A stretch of DNA of 64,000 nucleotides, from positions 682,001 through 746,000 of the forward strand of contig JACONQ010000017.1 of NCBI GenBank assembly GCA_014281115.1, written 5' to 3'. Made by a program: the position numbers and the translations under genes. The notes under the pieces are model-generated. The model did not search any database and was not told the origin of the DNA. It saw only the letters and a list, made by a program, of their open reading frames with translations. The stretch comes from Laburnicola sp. R22_1. Its lineage: Eukaryota > Ascomycota > Dothideomycetes > Pleosporales > Didymosphaeriaceae. Positions 1-13,898 of this stretch are shown here, piece by piece. Every line of letters starts with the position of its first letter. Within the stretch, counting starts at the first letter, position 1.

Positions 1-49
1 GGAACAGACTTTTGGCTTAGTACTATAACTCCGACCTAGTTCTATAACA
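1..49 (-). repeat. Start of gypsy-1 3' LTR (cut by window edge)
   Basis: On the minus strand this begins TGTTATAGAACTAGGT, directly after a purine-rich tract. The same start recurs at 6958 reading down. The rest of the LTR lies outside the window, so its length cannot be stated. Confidence 0.5.
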
Positions 50-2289
50 CTATCCTCTCCTCTAATAAGCTTTGTCCTTAAAGCTTTATTTTAAATTTAA
101 CCTACTAGACCTAAATAGGCAACTAATATATAATCTTCTAGTTATAATTATCTATGCTACGTCCTTCTAAGGGATAGATTGTTCCTAAGTATGTTGCGTA
201 CGCGATAAGTAGTTAGCGGCTAGTTATAGAGCAAGTTTGCTGTAATTAACTATTAAGAGCAGCTTACTTAGTAAGCTAGGCGCCTTTCCCATACTAGCAA
301 TAATAATAATAGAGACTTTTATACTAAGTAATAATTATAGTAGTAAACATAACTCTTACTATAATTTACTATAAATTACTATAAGTCTAATTTATCTCTT
401 ATCTAATCTACTAAACTGCCATTTGCTTCTTTGCTCTCTTTAGAAATACTATTATAGATAGTTATAGGGTGTTAGGATAATAGCGATAGAAGTCTATTAG
501 TAACTCTTAATAACTAGTAACGTTGTAATAAGGCGCCTAATCTGGCTTATTATAGCTCTTCTATTTAACTAGGTAGTATAAAGGCCTTTGCGGCTATTAG
601 TAGGGTTCTTACACTACTAGTCTATCTTATAGTCTAATATATTCTCTATATTATAGATAGGGAGACCCTTCTCTATGGCCACTAGCCCTTGTAGATCCTA
701 GCGTTAACTTAGCAGGGAATCTATTGCTTAGGAGTATAGTAACTAGGGATAAAACTAAGGATAGATGTCTTTTAAATTATTGTGGGCAGTAAGGTCTAAC
801 TTAAATACTTTACTATTAAAGTCCTTAATAATCTTAAAAGGTCCTAGATTCTTATAGGATAGTCTATAACTATTCTTACGCGTATAGATATTACGCGTGT
901 TTAGTATAACCTAGTTATCTACTTTAAACTCTAGTGTGGGTATTCTCTTATTATTAGTGTACTCCTCTATCTTAGCTTGCGCCCACACTAAGCTATACTA
1001 TAAGTGAACCTTTAAGTCTTTAATCCTTGCTAGTAAGTAATTAGTGGCCTAGGCATTATGGGCAGCTTTCTATCTGGACGGTAGTTAACTAGCGGGCTCT
1101 AGCCTAGACTAGGGTAGGTAGCCCTTTGTGGCCTTAAATAGCGTTATGCCTATAGTAGTGCTTCTACTACTATTTACTTTAAACTCCGCTATTAGTAGTA
1201 TCTCTACCTAGTTATATTAGTTATAATAAACAAATAACTATAAATATTACTTTAATGTCTAATTTGCTATTTTTGTCTAACTATCTATTTTAGAATAAGT
1301 AGTAGTAGATAGTAAGGGCTTTGTCTCTATATAGTTATAAAGATAGCGCTAGAAATATAATATAAATTATAATCTATAGTCTAATACTATCTTGGCTAGG
1401 TAACCTTTTTTATACTATATATACTTAATAAAAGCCTATATATAGGTGTCTATATCTAAGAATATAAGCCGCACAAATTTTTTTCTTTTTGGATAATTAG
1501 TCTACCACAACTATAATATAACAATAGTCGCGACTATAATAGTGTGACTTTAGTAGGGGCGAGATAAAGTTAACTAATACGCTAGTCTAGTAGAAGTCTA
1601 GGATAGGCAGTGAGTAAAGTAGCCTGTGCTTGCCTTTTTACTTTGACTTTGACCTAGCGTAGGTTAAGTAGTTTTTTATATATTTGGCAATAGTGTCTAT
1701 ACTATTAGGCTAGTAGTAATAGTGTAATAGCTTATGAAATATCTTATGCTTACTACTATATTCTCTAGGTATAGTGTTATAATAAAGCTTAACAATAGGT
1801 ATATAAAGTTTGTTATTAAAAGGAACAAATAATTTATTATATACGTACACAAAGCTGTTATTAATTTTAATATCTTAGAGTTTTAGGCGGATACCTTTCT
1901 TATAGTATATGTTATATGGCAACTAATAAGCACTATTTATTTTAGTTTTAACTATCCTCTATATAACTTTATCTATTATAGTGGCGTTGCGTACTTACTA
2001 TATAATATCTATACTAGTGTTAAGACTATTTTAAGCGAAGGCATTATTCTAACTATTAAATATAAAGACTTCCTTACTAAGCGTATATATTATGTAAGCG
2101 AGGTCTGTAACCTCTATTACTAGGGATTTTGTAAGGATTTGGGCCAGGTATATAGCGTGCTGCGATCTGCTATTATAATCTAAATAGGCCTTAATAACTT
2201 TCTCTAATAAGATAGTTTGTTATTAGTGCTAAATATAATTATTATTTACACTCTCTGGTATATTACCTAGTTATTAGGTAATAGCGTTA

Positions 2290-3396
2290 GGCTTAGTCTC
2301 TTGTCTGCCAGGCTGGTACTTAATAACAAAGTTAAATTCTGCTAAGAACTTAGCCTAATAAGCTTGTCTACGGTTAAGTTGCTTTGTTATTATAAAGTAC
2401 TCTAAGGCTTTATGATTAGAAAAGATCTCTATAGGGTCTGTGGTACTAGCCAATTTAGGTCTCTATTCTTTAAAGGCGTAAATAATCGCTATTAACATCT
2501 TATTATAAATGTGATAGTTAATTTCCGCGGGCTTTATCTTTATTAAGAAGAAGTCAATATGCTGTAATATACTATTGGGTTAATACTGCGATAGTATACT
2601 AGTAACAACCTAGTTGGACGCGTCTGTCTTAATAATTAAGTATAACTTTGAATTAAAATACATAAGTATTAGCGCGTTAATAAAGACTCTCTTAAGGGCT
2701 TTAAAAGCTATTTTGGCGGTTTTAGTAAGGTTAATTTTGCCTACTACCCTCTTTATTAGCTTAATTAATAGGTAGGCTAGTATTAAGAAATAGTATATAA
2801 ATTGCTAATAGAAGTTAGCGAATCTAATAAAGGCTTATATGTCCTTTATAGTCTGGGGATTAATTTACTCTAATATAGTGTTAATTTTTTTCGGATCTAT
2901 TGCTAGTCCTTCCGTTAATAGGATTATTCCTAGGTACTTAACTTTCTTAACTAAGAACTCGTACTTATAAATGTCTAAGAATAGACTAGTATTTTTAAGT
3001 GTGTTAAGGACTATAAAGTAATGCCTCTTATAGTCCTCTTTATTTTCGCTATATATAAGAACGTTGTCTAAGTAAGCTAAGTAATAGTTGTCTAAATATT
3101 CTCTAAGAATGTGATTAATATACTGTTAAAAGGTATCTAGTGTATTATATAACCTAAATGGTATAACGACGTATTTAAATAATTTAAAGTGTGTTAGGAA
3201 CGCTATTTTGTGTTAATTGCCCTCCTTAATAAGGATCTTATTAAACGCAGCGATAATATTAAATTTTAAGAAGATTTTTACCTTGTTAAGTTGTGCCAAA
3301 GTCTCTTTAATTTTAGGCGACGCATTGCGATTCTTAATTATAATCTTATTAAGTTTATGGTAATTAATGCAGATTTGTAAACCTCCTCTAGGCTTC
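2290..3396 (-). pseudogene. gypsy-1 pol remnant: reverse transcriptase and RNase H
   Basis: Reverse transcriptase copies retrotransposon RNA into DNA, and RNase H removes the RNA strand. From 3396 downward the minus strand reads KPRGGLQICINYHKLNKI, then an AAFNKI block, and near 3050 YLDNVLIYS, where the family has a YLDDVLVYS-type catalytic box; the second Asp is now Asn, a typical RIP change. RNase H follows, with TDAS near 2625 and later [17 protein letters not shown] and TKQLNRRQA down to about 2290. In-frame TAA/TAG codons replace expected Gln and Trp codons. It is clearly Ty3/gypsy from motif order and spacing, and it is not functional. Confidence 0.85.
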
Positions 3397-6300
3397 CTTA
3401 CTACTAGTAGTAGAGTAGTGTAGAGTTAATTGCTTTCTTAAATATAACTCTTATAAAGCTTCTTTTATATATAAGCTTTAATAGCTTCTATTTCCTCTTA
3501 AGATAACCTAAAAGCGCGCTAGAACGTTGGCTCTGCGCCTTCTTTAAGCGGCATCTTGTAATTTAAGCCCTTATAGGGCGGAGGCATATTCTTAGCTAAC
3601 TTAGAATTCTATAGGTTAATAATCGAGTGGTAGGCCTTTGGAATTAATTTCTTTAACTCTTCTACTAAGGGTAGTTCCTTGCCTAGTTTATTATAAAACT
3701 TCTTAAAGTTCTTATATAAGGCGGCAGCGACGTCTATAAAGAAGGCCATTGCCGCTAGGTATTTGTCTAACTTTTTAGAGTGCTCTTTGTATTTGTCTTT
3801 ATTCTTAGAATAAATTTAGGTAATAAAGTCGGGGTTACGTTATATAAACGCTATTGCCGCTTTAGTAGAGATTAGCGCGATTTCTATATTATTTTTTATT
3901 TTTACTATAGGTTGGGTTGTCTTAGCATAACTCTTACTATAATAATTATAAGTAATCTTAACTAATAGGTTATAGTGGCAGTAATTAGACTTAAATATTA
4001 TAGATTATTCTAACTACTTTATAGTCTAGTTATGGGTCTTAAGCTATAGTTAACTAATAATAAGATTAAAACTAATAATGTCTATAACCCAGAACTAGTT
4101 CTTACTGCTGTGGCCTCTAATATTAATTCTTACCTTGGCCATATTGCTTATAGAGCTAACAATCTTTCTATCCACTAACTTAAGTAATATAGGGCTCTTA
4201 GTGGAAACTATTATTAGTTTGTACTATCGCGTAAAGGCTGCGCTTATTACTTGCCTAGTATATTTGCTGTTAAGAAGTAGTGTGGCTTTAATAGGAGTTT
4301 TCTAGGATAGAATAACGTTATATCTTACCTTTATTTGTAAGCTATATAGTAGTTAATCTAGAGGCTTAGATTTTAGTAAACAGTCTATTATATTAGCTAT
4401 AGTGAATATAACTATCTCTTTTAGTTTATAAGTGTTCTTATATAACTTAATAACGTAAGTAATAACTATACGCTTGGTTAACTTACTAGCGTGTTAGAGT
4501 AGTACTTCTTAAGAGTGACGGCAACCTCCTTATATGCTAATAAGGATTCCTAAAGGCGACTGTTTATAGGAACTACTCTTTTCCTAAGCCTATGTTAGTT
4601 AGGTTTGCAAGTTTAAGATTTATAAGGTCTGTAGTATTAAGAAGTTTATAGTAAAAAGGTAACTTTGTCTAATCCTTATAAGAAGCATTTGCATTTTTAG
4701 AGTTGTGTTTTGGCTTTAGATAGTGAGCGCACTATTTCTTCTTAATAATAAAATAGAATTTATTAGTAGCTCGCTAGTACTTATCTTTGCTATATTTCTT
4801 GTTAATGTTAGCTTCTCTACTACTGCTATTACTATAAGAGCGGTTATTAGAATTCTTTTAGCTGTCCTTTTCTTTGTCTTTACTAGTGGCCTTATTGTCT
4901 CTACCTTTACTACTAAAGGTGGTGGCTATACTTATCTTAACTACTTAAAGACGATTTATAAAGTTAGCCTAATTCTTATTGTCTTAGGCGCTGTGGGAAG
5001 TAGGGCCTTAGAACCGCGAATTAAGGTTTATTAGAGCTTAGAACTTTTTAGATATTAGATCTAGTTTGGCGCGAAACGCGATGTTATTAAATTGGCTTAA
5101 CTACTAACCCAAAGTCTCCTTATTACCTTATTTGACTATGCCGTTTACTAGCTTAGATATGGCGTTGCCTTGTTTGTTAATAATACTAAATAACTCCTCT
5201 AAGTTATTATATAACTACTAGCACGTCTTATACTTATTGTCTAAGTTTAGGAGCAACTAATTCTTAATGGCTTAATAAGCTGTCTTGTCTATATGCTTAT
5301 AGAGATATTTAATCTTTGTCTATTTATTAGTAAACTAGTTAAAGGAGTAATTAAACTTAGTTTCTGCTAACGTAATCTATTTTTCTAAGTTCTTTGTGTT
5401 TTTACTACTAAATATCTTAATATTAGGGTATTAAGAGTTAGAGCAACGCGTTGTAGTACTAGTCTTACTAACTATAGAGGTAGAAGTGCCCTAGTGGACG
5501 CGTTAAGAGTTGCGTTTACCTTTACTATTAGAACTGCTACTATTGCTACTATTATTACCTTTGTTATTAGAGGTGTTAAGGTTAGTGGCCTACTGCTTAT
5601 GGGGCTTTGTCTTCTTTTTACGCTGGTTCTTTTAATCTACTTATATAAGAAGCTTCTAGTTAAGAGTCTTAGTAGTGTTAGCGTACTAGGTGGCCTTATT
5701 ACGTTATTAGTATGTGGTGTTATAGTCCTTATAAATGCGCGCGACTATAGCTCTAGTCTTATCTAACTAGGCATTCTTATCTTATAACTTGTGGCTAAGT
5801 TTGTGAATAGTCTAGCTTTTTATCTTAAGTAATTATTGTGACTTGTTAAGTGCAGCTTTAGATAGACTTAATTATTTTGCTACTATTGTTAGGTTTAATT
5901 GTAATAATAAGTCTTACTATAGGTACTTAATAATAGCATTAAACTATTTCTATAAATAAAGTGGGATCTTAGTAGCAAGGTGCTTAATTATAGCGATCTT
6001 ATAAATAAGAGTATTTTTACAAGGTACTCTATTGCCATAGGTATTATAAAATAGAATAAGTACCTCTTTAATAGTGTCCTTACCTTTTTTATCTATAACT
6101 AACCACATAATATTATTTATAACCTTCTTATAGTGCGTCTATAAAATATAGTGGGTAGTGGCAAAGTTATACTTATTGCCTACTATAGTCTATTTCTATA
6201 ACTCCTATACGCAAGGGCGGGGTTGCTAGTTATCTTATTTCTCTACTTCTTCTAACTTATGACTTTTCTCTATAGAGGCTAGCTTCGACTTGCCACTACT

Positions 6301-7899
6301 ATAAGGCAGGCCGCCTAAAGCAAAGGATACCTTTATTAGGTTTAGTAGTAAGCTTATTAGTATATACGAGATGTAGTAGTCACTAAGAGATTTACTACTA
6401 AGGGATTTAAAAGGTCTATATATAGACTTTGCTAGTACTATATAGGGAGCGTTATTAAGGTTACTATTATTCTTCTTATTATTACTATTAAATAAGTAAT
6501 TGCGTATGAGTTAAGTGCTATTATTTACAATAGTTAATATGGACGCTTACTACTAACTAGGATCCTAAGTTATAAAGGCTCTCGCGGCCTTAGGCTTACT
6601 AGTATTCTTACGGCTAGAATCTTCCCTGCTAAGCTATGCCATTGTTCTAGATCTATATGTTAATTAAATAAGTAAGGTGAGTCTTACGCACTAATCTCTA
6701 TAGGCTTGCTAGCTTGCCTAGTCTTTTATGCTAAGAGGACTCTAAAGGTTAATACGTAGATTATATTAGAAAGCTTAGGTAACTAATAATTAAAAAAGTT
6801 AATATTAATAGAATCTATGTATGGGTGCTAGCTAAAGGTGCTGGCTAAGCTTATAAGGCGCGCAAGGCGCGCTAAGAACGCGCTAGTATCTAATCGGGAC
6901 TAGTACCGAAGAAACCTTAGTACTCGGCATAAGGTAACTCTAACCTAGTTTTATAACAATAATATATATTGTTTTATAATTATAATTAAAGTAGAGAGTT
7001 ACTTATATAGTAAGGTTAGAGATAGATAATTATATAGTGTTTGGCAGATACTAAATAAGATAAGGCGTATAGTATTAATAAGGTAAAAATAAAGCTTAGT
7101 GGGCGCGAATTTAAGAGTAGTCTAAATAACGTAGTTGCTATATAAGTTGCGTATTAGCTTCTTAAGCTTCTCTTTATATATTATCTTCTAAATTATAATC
7201 GCCTTAATGTCTATCTTAGTGTAACAGATGCACTTCTTAATAATATTAGAGCTAAACTCCAACTTAGGCAGCTTAGCAATATAGTCTTAAAAGCTAAGGC
7301 AAAGCGGAGTAGTAAAGTTCACTTTGTTAAGATTAAGGATATACTGCACTATATATTACTGCTATTATTAGCTTACTTTAAAATTAGCATATTACTACTA
7401 GAGAAGGACTATTATAACTTTAGTATGCCATTAGTGTATATAGAATGTTTAGGATTACTTAGGCCGCTTAGAATATATCTATAGTATGGTAACTATAGTT
7501 TGTATCCTATTATAGTAATTTACTATAATGTCTTTAGTAATATAAGGCTTATAGAATTTATTATATTAATTAATTCTCATAGTAATAGCTATAAATATTC
7601 TAAGCACTATTATCTAATAATAAACCCATTCTATATATTATGCGTAATAGTTTCCTGTATATATCTCTTTAATTTCTCTTTATTCGCCTTGCTGTGTATT
7701 TTACTATATCTGGTTAGTTTTTTAATTGCTAGTTATTATTATATATAGCGTTATACTCTAAAAAGTTAACGTAGTTATTAACTATAAATATATAGTTATT
7801 ACTAGGACCTACTTTAGATTTTTTATTAGATTAGACGCTATTATATTTATAGTTTGCGTTAGTATTCTTTACTAGTATAATGTGCGCTACGCTAATAAT

Positions 7900-10000
7900 T
7901 TGTGCTATATAGAAGCACTAATAAGCCTCTTAGTATCTAGTTCCTCTTAAGTATGTTTCTTAGGCTAACTAGTTCTAAAGTTTAATAAAATCGTAAATGT
8001 TGTCTAGTTGTCTCTAGTCCACTATCTTAAATATTATAAGAAGGAAGTAAATATATAGGTTCTCTTACTTAGTAGAGTATATAGTGTTTTGTTTTATAAT
8101 AGTAAATATTAGTTAGATTTAGCCTACACGCCTACCTTTAAGAGAGGTGTTATTATAGTTGTATTTTTAAACCTATACGTTGTGTTTAAGCTACTCGATA
8201 TTACCTTACTAATCTAATACACATTAAATAGTCTCCTAGTCTTTTTATAATACTTTATTATTTGGCCTTTTAGTCTTCCTCTAGTACCTAAATAATAGAT
8301 GGATTGTTATTATACAGAGATTAACCTAACTAGGGTTATTTTTAAGCTATTTAGCATACCTCTAATGTAAGCTTATTTTGCTAGCTTTAATTGTATTCTT
8401 TTCTTATAGTATTACTATAAGCGCGTCGCGTAGTCTAAGGAATTTAATATAAGTTATAGTGTTTTAAATAGTTATTTAATAATATGGATTTAACCCCTTT
8501 TTCTTTATAAGTAGGAATTTGGACGTGTTAATACTATATTAGCTTAATAGAGCCAGTCTAGCCAGTCTACTTATCTGTACCTCTTTTAGCTCCTATATCT
8601 TAATTATTAGCTCCTCTGCATAGTACTTCGCTAGAGTCTTATATATTTAAATTTTAGTCTATTAAGTATTTAGACTACTTATTTGCGCTAGAGTTTTCTT
8701 ATAGTTTATTAATTAGAACTAGTTTTTAACAAGGAATATGTAGAGGGCTTCTATATATATAGCAGGGTTATAGTTTAGTAGTAGCTTATATTGCTATACT
8801 ATCTATATATAGTGGGTGATTATATAAAGTTTTAGTATCTAGAAGTGCTTCGCGTATAGTAGATAGAAGCTAACTAATTCTCACTTATATATATTAGCCC
8901 GCTAGAGAAATTCGAGTATATAGCTAAGTGTTTCCTTATTATGGCTGTAGTAATAAAAAATTATAATAAAGTTGTATACTCTATAGAGATACTATATAGT
9001 ATTCGGCTTACTTTATAGGAGAGGGGCAAATACTACTAGAATCTACTTTGTAAGGGCCTTCTGTTTGTTTTTAGACTATTATAATATTTGACTAACTAGT
9101 ATATAGTTAAAGACTTTTAGGCCTAGAAAGTAAGGCACCTTCTAGTAATGCTTATTAATCCGACTTATCCCTAATATTATGTATTATGCCCTTAAGTCGC
9201 CATATATTAAGTTAACTAGACCTATTAGCCACTTAATAGTATGCTTTATAAGTTCTTTATAAAGTTAATATAAGAGGTTTAGTATAAGAGCTATATATAT
9301 ATTTATAAATAGAAACTCCTATATAAAGTTTCTAATTTTGTATATATACTCTAGGTAAGAACTTTAAATGCTAGACTATTTTATCCTTCTAATTATATCT
9401 ATAGTACTATTGTGCGAGCAATATAGCGCGTATTTCGCTAATATCTTATTAGTGTAATTGGCATACACTATTATATTTCGTATTTAGGGATGTATTTAAC
9501 ACACTATACAGTGCTATTTTATTTTTACCCCTATAATTATTATCTACTCCTTATAGTCTGCCATAATACTACATATAATTAAATAGCATATTTTCTTAAA
9601 CCTATCTGCACATTTTATGCGTATGCCTATTTGACTAATAAACTTAATGGCTAAGTTAGTGGTAGTTAGATAGCGTAATATAGTTTTATAGAAGTACTTA
9701 TAATTTAATACTTTTACTATTGCCTTATAGTACACATTTATAGTAATATCTCTATTATACTACTTAATAATTAGTAGTATTGCTATAAGTATATTACCTA
9801 GAATCTTTCTTAATTGTTAGATATGTGCATCTAGGTTGCCAATTAATATATACACTAGCCACGCCGCCTAGTTACTATAATAGTTACTTAGTTGTATCTT
9901 ATTAACTCTAATTATAACTAGTATAATAGTGGAGTCTTTTAGTAGTTTAGTCTATATAGTCTACTACTAGTTAGAGTTTTATAGCTCTGTATATATTTTT
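7900..10000 (-). mobile_element. Remnant resembling Plavaka/KDZ-type DNA transposase (RIP-degraded)
   Basis: On the minus strand, long stretches read as protein once TAA/TAG codons are read through. They include TNLAIKFISQIGIRIKCADRF near 9600-9680, KHTIKWLIGLVNLIYGDLRA near 9180-9260, and a block near 8700-8830 with LYIITHY, LNYNPA and EALYIFLVKN. The last block resembles the C-terminal part of fungal Plavaka-type transposases, whose typical pattern is KFH..THY...I...G...N..T...E..HKFLVK. The assignment is from remembered family patterns only. Element ends, terminal inverted repeats and the catalytic centre were not found. The rest of 6959-12277 has the same AT-rich, stop-filled texture and no other recognisable domain. 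Confidence 0.4.
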
Positions 10001-12277
10001 ACCTTATAAAAGTTGCTATTTCTATTAGTTATCTTCTTTAGTATTTGCTTAGGAGTATAAGTTATGTATTCTTTAAATAGTTTACAGCTAATCTAAAACT
10101 TAATAATACTAAGTATATCCTATTAAAGAAGTTAACTATCTTCCTATATTGTGTGCTCTATTAGGTAACTAGTTACTATTAGATAGGAATATGGTATATT
10201 CTTTCTATTTGCAACCTATAATACCTATCTTAATATTATCTAGTAATGTATGCTACTACTTAGTATTTTAAAATTATATATAAGATAAAAATATTAATAA
10301 GCGCTTATTAGTAAATAAAAGGTTAATATCTCCTTTTATATACTAAATATTATATAGCCACTTAGTAAAGGCATAACTCGTCTTATTTTTAAAGGGCGTG
10401 TATAGACTATTACTATAACTTACTATTAGTATAAATATAGCGTTGTAGAGTATATTAGGGGCAGTACCTATATTGCTACTGTTAGAATAAACTGTGTATA
10501 GGGGTGCCAGCTTATTGACTAGTAACGTCCTTAAAAGTCTAGCAACTACTTATAACTAACGTACTTACTACGTGTAAGAAAGCCAAGATTATCTATTAAT
10601 TGTTATTTACACTATAGTTATTTTCTATACTATTCCTATATATTAAGGCCATATTATAGATCTCTAGCTTATACTTCTTAGTATTGCTATTATTATTAAC
10701 TTCTACCTTACTATTGCTATTACTATTATAATTTATATAGTTATTACGTAGTATAATATTTAATAGTGTACTCTCTTAGGTTATATTAGGCGTAGGTAGT
10801 GTGAGACTATCTGTATAGTCCTTCTAATTATACTAACTCTATAACCTATTATTATAATCTATTATATAGACTACTAATAATATACTATTTATTGTTTGGC
10901 CTTTGCGTATTATATTTAGTATGTAATTAGCCTAAACTAAGTTCTTAGTATGCGGCCACACACGTACTAGTAGCTAAATATTAACTTTATACTTATATAT
11001 AGTGTTTTGTGTACTATTAAAATATACTATATAGTACGCACTTATTTAGTGTAGGTTATATTAGTTTACGTGCTGCTTTTGGCATTTTTAATAATAGCTA
11101 GTCGTGCTAAGAATCTGCTATGCCAGGGCTAACGCAAACTAACACAACGTGTTATTATTATTCTATATTAGTTTACTATCCTATAATTAGCGGCTTATAG
11201 TTAATAGTATATATACTTAAAGTATTAAAAATAATTACGTTTAATTAAATATTTTTCTAGATACTTTATTTGCTTACTAGAAAAGTATATAGCTAAACTA
11301 TTAGTACTTATTATAGTTATGTGTACTTAACTATTTGAATTCTGCTTACTCTATTTGTGTAGTATTAAAGAGAAATATGGAATTTACTACTCCTAAGATC
11401 TAGAATAATCATAATAACAACGTTACTTATCTAGCTACCTACACAGTTACCTATAACCTCCTAGGCCCCTTGCTATTTTATATCTTTAAGCCATACTAGG
11501 TTAACTATATAAATAGCTTATCTGCATACGTAGTTAATATTTATAATAATGGCTAATTAATAAAGTGCTATATTCTTATTAGGCTAGATAGTAAACTTAA
11601 GCACACTTAGCATTTCTAGATCTTGGAGTTTAGGCGTAAGCTTTAGCCATACTTGCGCGACCTCTTATATTATACTAACTATAAAGAGGGGATACTATAC
11701 ATAATAACTATAAGCATTAGTATATATCTTTTAAGTATCCTAGTTATATATTTGCTAACGTTATTAAAGAATATATAAAGAAGTAGATACTTCTATTTAA
11801 GCGAGCATTATTATTAGTAGAGATAAATATACTAGAGAGTTAGCCATCTAATATAAATAAGCTATAGGCCTAGATATAAGCCTAGCAAATACTTTTACTA
11901 TTCTATATATATACGCGAATATTTAGTTTTTACTATAAATTACGCTAATTTACTATATATACTATAATAGTAGTCTAAGTAAGATAAAGATAAATCTATC
12001 TTTTGCGTAATATTTATACGCGACGTAGACGCGCCTATTTGTGCCGCGTATAGTTATTAAGTAATAGTAAGTTATCTATAAGTGCTTTTAACACTAATAA
12101 CTATTTATAAACCCTCTTATACTTACTACCTTTAAGTAGCGCTACTACCTTCTATTTTCTATACATAACTGCCTATAACGCCTTACACTACTTATAATAA
12201 ATAGCCTAATAAATACCCTATAGAACTACCTATCTACTGTCTACACGCTAGATACGTAGCGTGTTGCCGCTTTTTAA

Positions 12278-13751
12278 GAAATATAAGACTTTAACCCTAG
12301 TAGTGTGATAGTAAAGGACCTAGCTAGACTATTTAACTATAATATAACTATATTCTATAATATAAGAAATATTATTATATAAGATATAATAGATAATAAC
12401 TAGGTATATTTTAATTACTTATAGATAGATAGACCGCTTAATATTATAAGTGTTAAGCAAACAATATTTAGATACGTCTAACGCAGGTTTTATAGATATA
12501 GTTTTTAATATCCTATAGAATGCGGCCTTAGATAAATATTAGTTTTGCTTTAGATTTAAGGCAGAAGATAATATAGGTAGTAGATAAAAATTACAAATAT
12601 TAAAGAAACAAACTATAACTAGTAGTAGGTAGGATACGTACACATCTATTTTAAAGTGCTAGCGCTATATCTAAGATATACTTATATTAATTAGGGAAGA
12701 GTCTTCTGTTTATTTTAATAATATTCTAGTTGTTGTCTTTAATAGTTGTAATAAATAACTTTCTAATCTAGTAGTATATATGTACTTAAAGTGCCTTATC
12801 TAAAAACTAAAGGATATTAAACTAATATTACGCAAAATAGATAGTATAGGTAAGCTTACCTATAAGAGTATTATATACCTAAAATTAAGAGATAAGATAA
12901 GAGAAGTAGCTATAGCCTATAGCCACAAACCTTTTAATAGAGCTATATATTAGAAGTGGCGCTTCTAGAGCGTTATTAAGGATATACCTATTCTACTTAA
13001 GTTGTAAAGCCTTATTTCTAACTAAGCCTATACGCTAAAAGAGCGCGGTATAAATGTATAGCTAGTGGTTTTAGTTAATAAGAGTAATAATATAGAAGGT
13101 ATGCTTACTATACTTGCCTATACTATAATACACTAATAACTATCTTAGAAAAGAAATTTATAAAATATATAGAGAGGGTTAGGCAAGCCACACAATAAGG
13201 TGGCTCTAGAGATGTTACTATGTTAAGATAGGGTTAGTAATAAAGATTTTGCATATAATAAGAATATAAAATTCTACTTATTACTAAGAATTACAATGTA
13301 AATTAGAAATATATGCATACTAGTATGGTATAAATATATTAATACTACTTATCTAGTACTTATTAATAGTTAAGAGTCTATAACAAATTAGTTAGGATTA
13401 TGTTTATAAATATGTCTAATATCTAGATACTACACGCTAAAGGAAAACAATATAAGTTATAGTAACTTATTATACTATTTATAACTAGACTCTTATATAT
13501 AATTAGTATAGTCTTATAGTATAAGTATGCACTAGTTATTTATTAGATTATAGTAACTAACTGTGCCGTTTAATAATAGAACCTTATAGGCGCAATATAG
13601 TCTAGTAGTAAAAGATAATTATAAAATTAGATTTAGTTGCTATAGGTTATAGTAATTTATTATACTATAAAAGTGTTAAATCCTTAAGGCGTAATATAGT
13701 TTAATAGTGCAATATAGCTATAAAGCAAATCAAGAAAAGGGTAGATTATAG
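12278..13751 (+). repeat. Unknown 6.7-7 kb repeat, copy A, left part
   Basis: This segment aligns along its length with 34,425 onward. Shared blocks include the ATATAAGACT start region, a stretch ending in TATAGTTTTTAATATCCTAT, and the ACGCTAAAGGAAAA block before the 99-bp array. The plus strand can be read as partial protein-like stretches through RIP stops, but I recognise no domain. The segment stops at 13,751, inside the third unit of the 99-bp array, where the gypsy-2 LTR begins, and resumes at 28,481. It is therefore one half of an element split by a later insertion. Confidence 0.75.
13548..13751 (+). repeat. 99-bp tandem array of copy A, first half (units at 13548, 13647, 13746)
   Basis: Units begin TTATAGTAA and are spaced exactly 99 bp apart. 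The third unit is cut six bases in by the LTR at 13,752. The array continues at 28,481 with unit starts at 28,481, 28,580 and 28,679, again 99 bp apart. Confidence 0.85.
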
Positions 13752-13898
13752 TATAGAAGAATCTAGTCCTAATTAGGGCTTAGTAGAAAGATAGTTTAAG
13801 TTGTGTATACTAGAAGAAAGAAACCGCCTATTAAATTCTTAAGAGCTAATTAGGCACTAGCCTACTATATAACCTATATAGTGGAGTTTATTCCACTA
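13752..13898 (-). repeat. gypsy-2 3' LTR, 147 bp
   Basis: It is near-identical to 28,334-28,480 and has the same length. Differences are mainly transitions, for example TG to TA at the outer end and CCACCA to CCACTA at the other. On the minus strand it is preceded by a purine-rich tract. Confidence 0.85.

Larger units (their letters stand above)
1..6958 (-). mobile_element. RIP-degraded Ty3/gypsy LTR retrotransposon (gypsy-1), runs off the left edge
   Basis: A Ty3/gypsy element in minus orientation. Read through its stops, the minus strand gives an unmistakable gypsy reverse transcriptase and RNase H (about 2290-3396). Integrase would lie at lower coordinates and gag at higher ones. A sequence starting TGTTATAAAACTAGGT on the minus strand at 6958 matches TGTTATAGAACTAGGT starting at position 49; I take these as the starts of the 5' and 3' LTRs. 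A purine-rich tract lies just inside the 3' LTR (about 50-70). Differences between the LTR starts are mostly transitions, as RIP predicts. All frames are broken by many TAA/TAG codons, so the element is dead. The inner end of the 5' LTR and the primer binding site were not resolved. Confidence 0.8.

Noticed and set aside
4723..5034. Open frame of 103 codons in the RIP block
   Set aside because: Hydrophobic low-complexity translation that begins at a non-ATG codon on the strand opposite to gypsy-1 coding sequence; RIP makes stops unevenly and leaves such chance frames.
5494..5766. Open frame of 90 codons resembling a membrane protein
   Set aside because: Same cause: the antisense of degraded gypsy-1 gag reads as Leu/Ile/Val-rich sequence; no family features.
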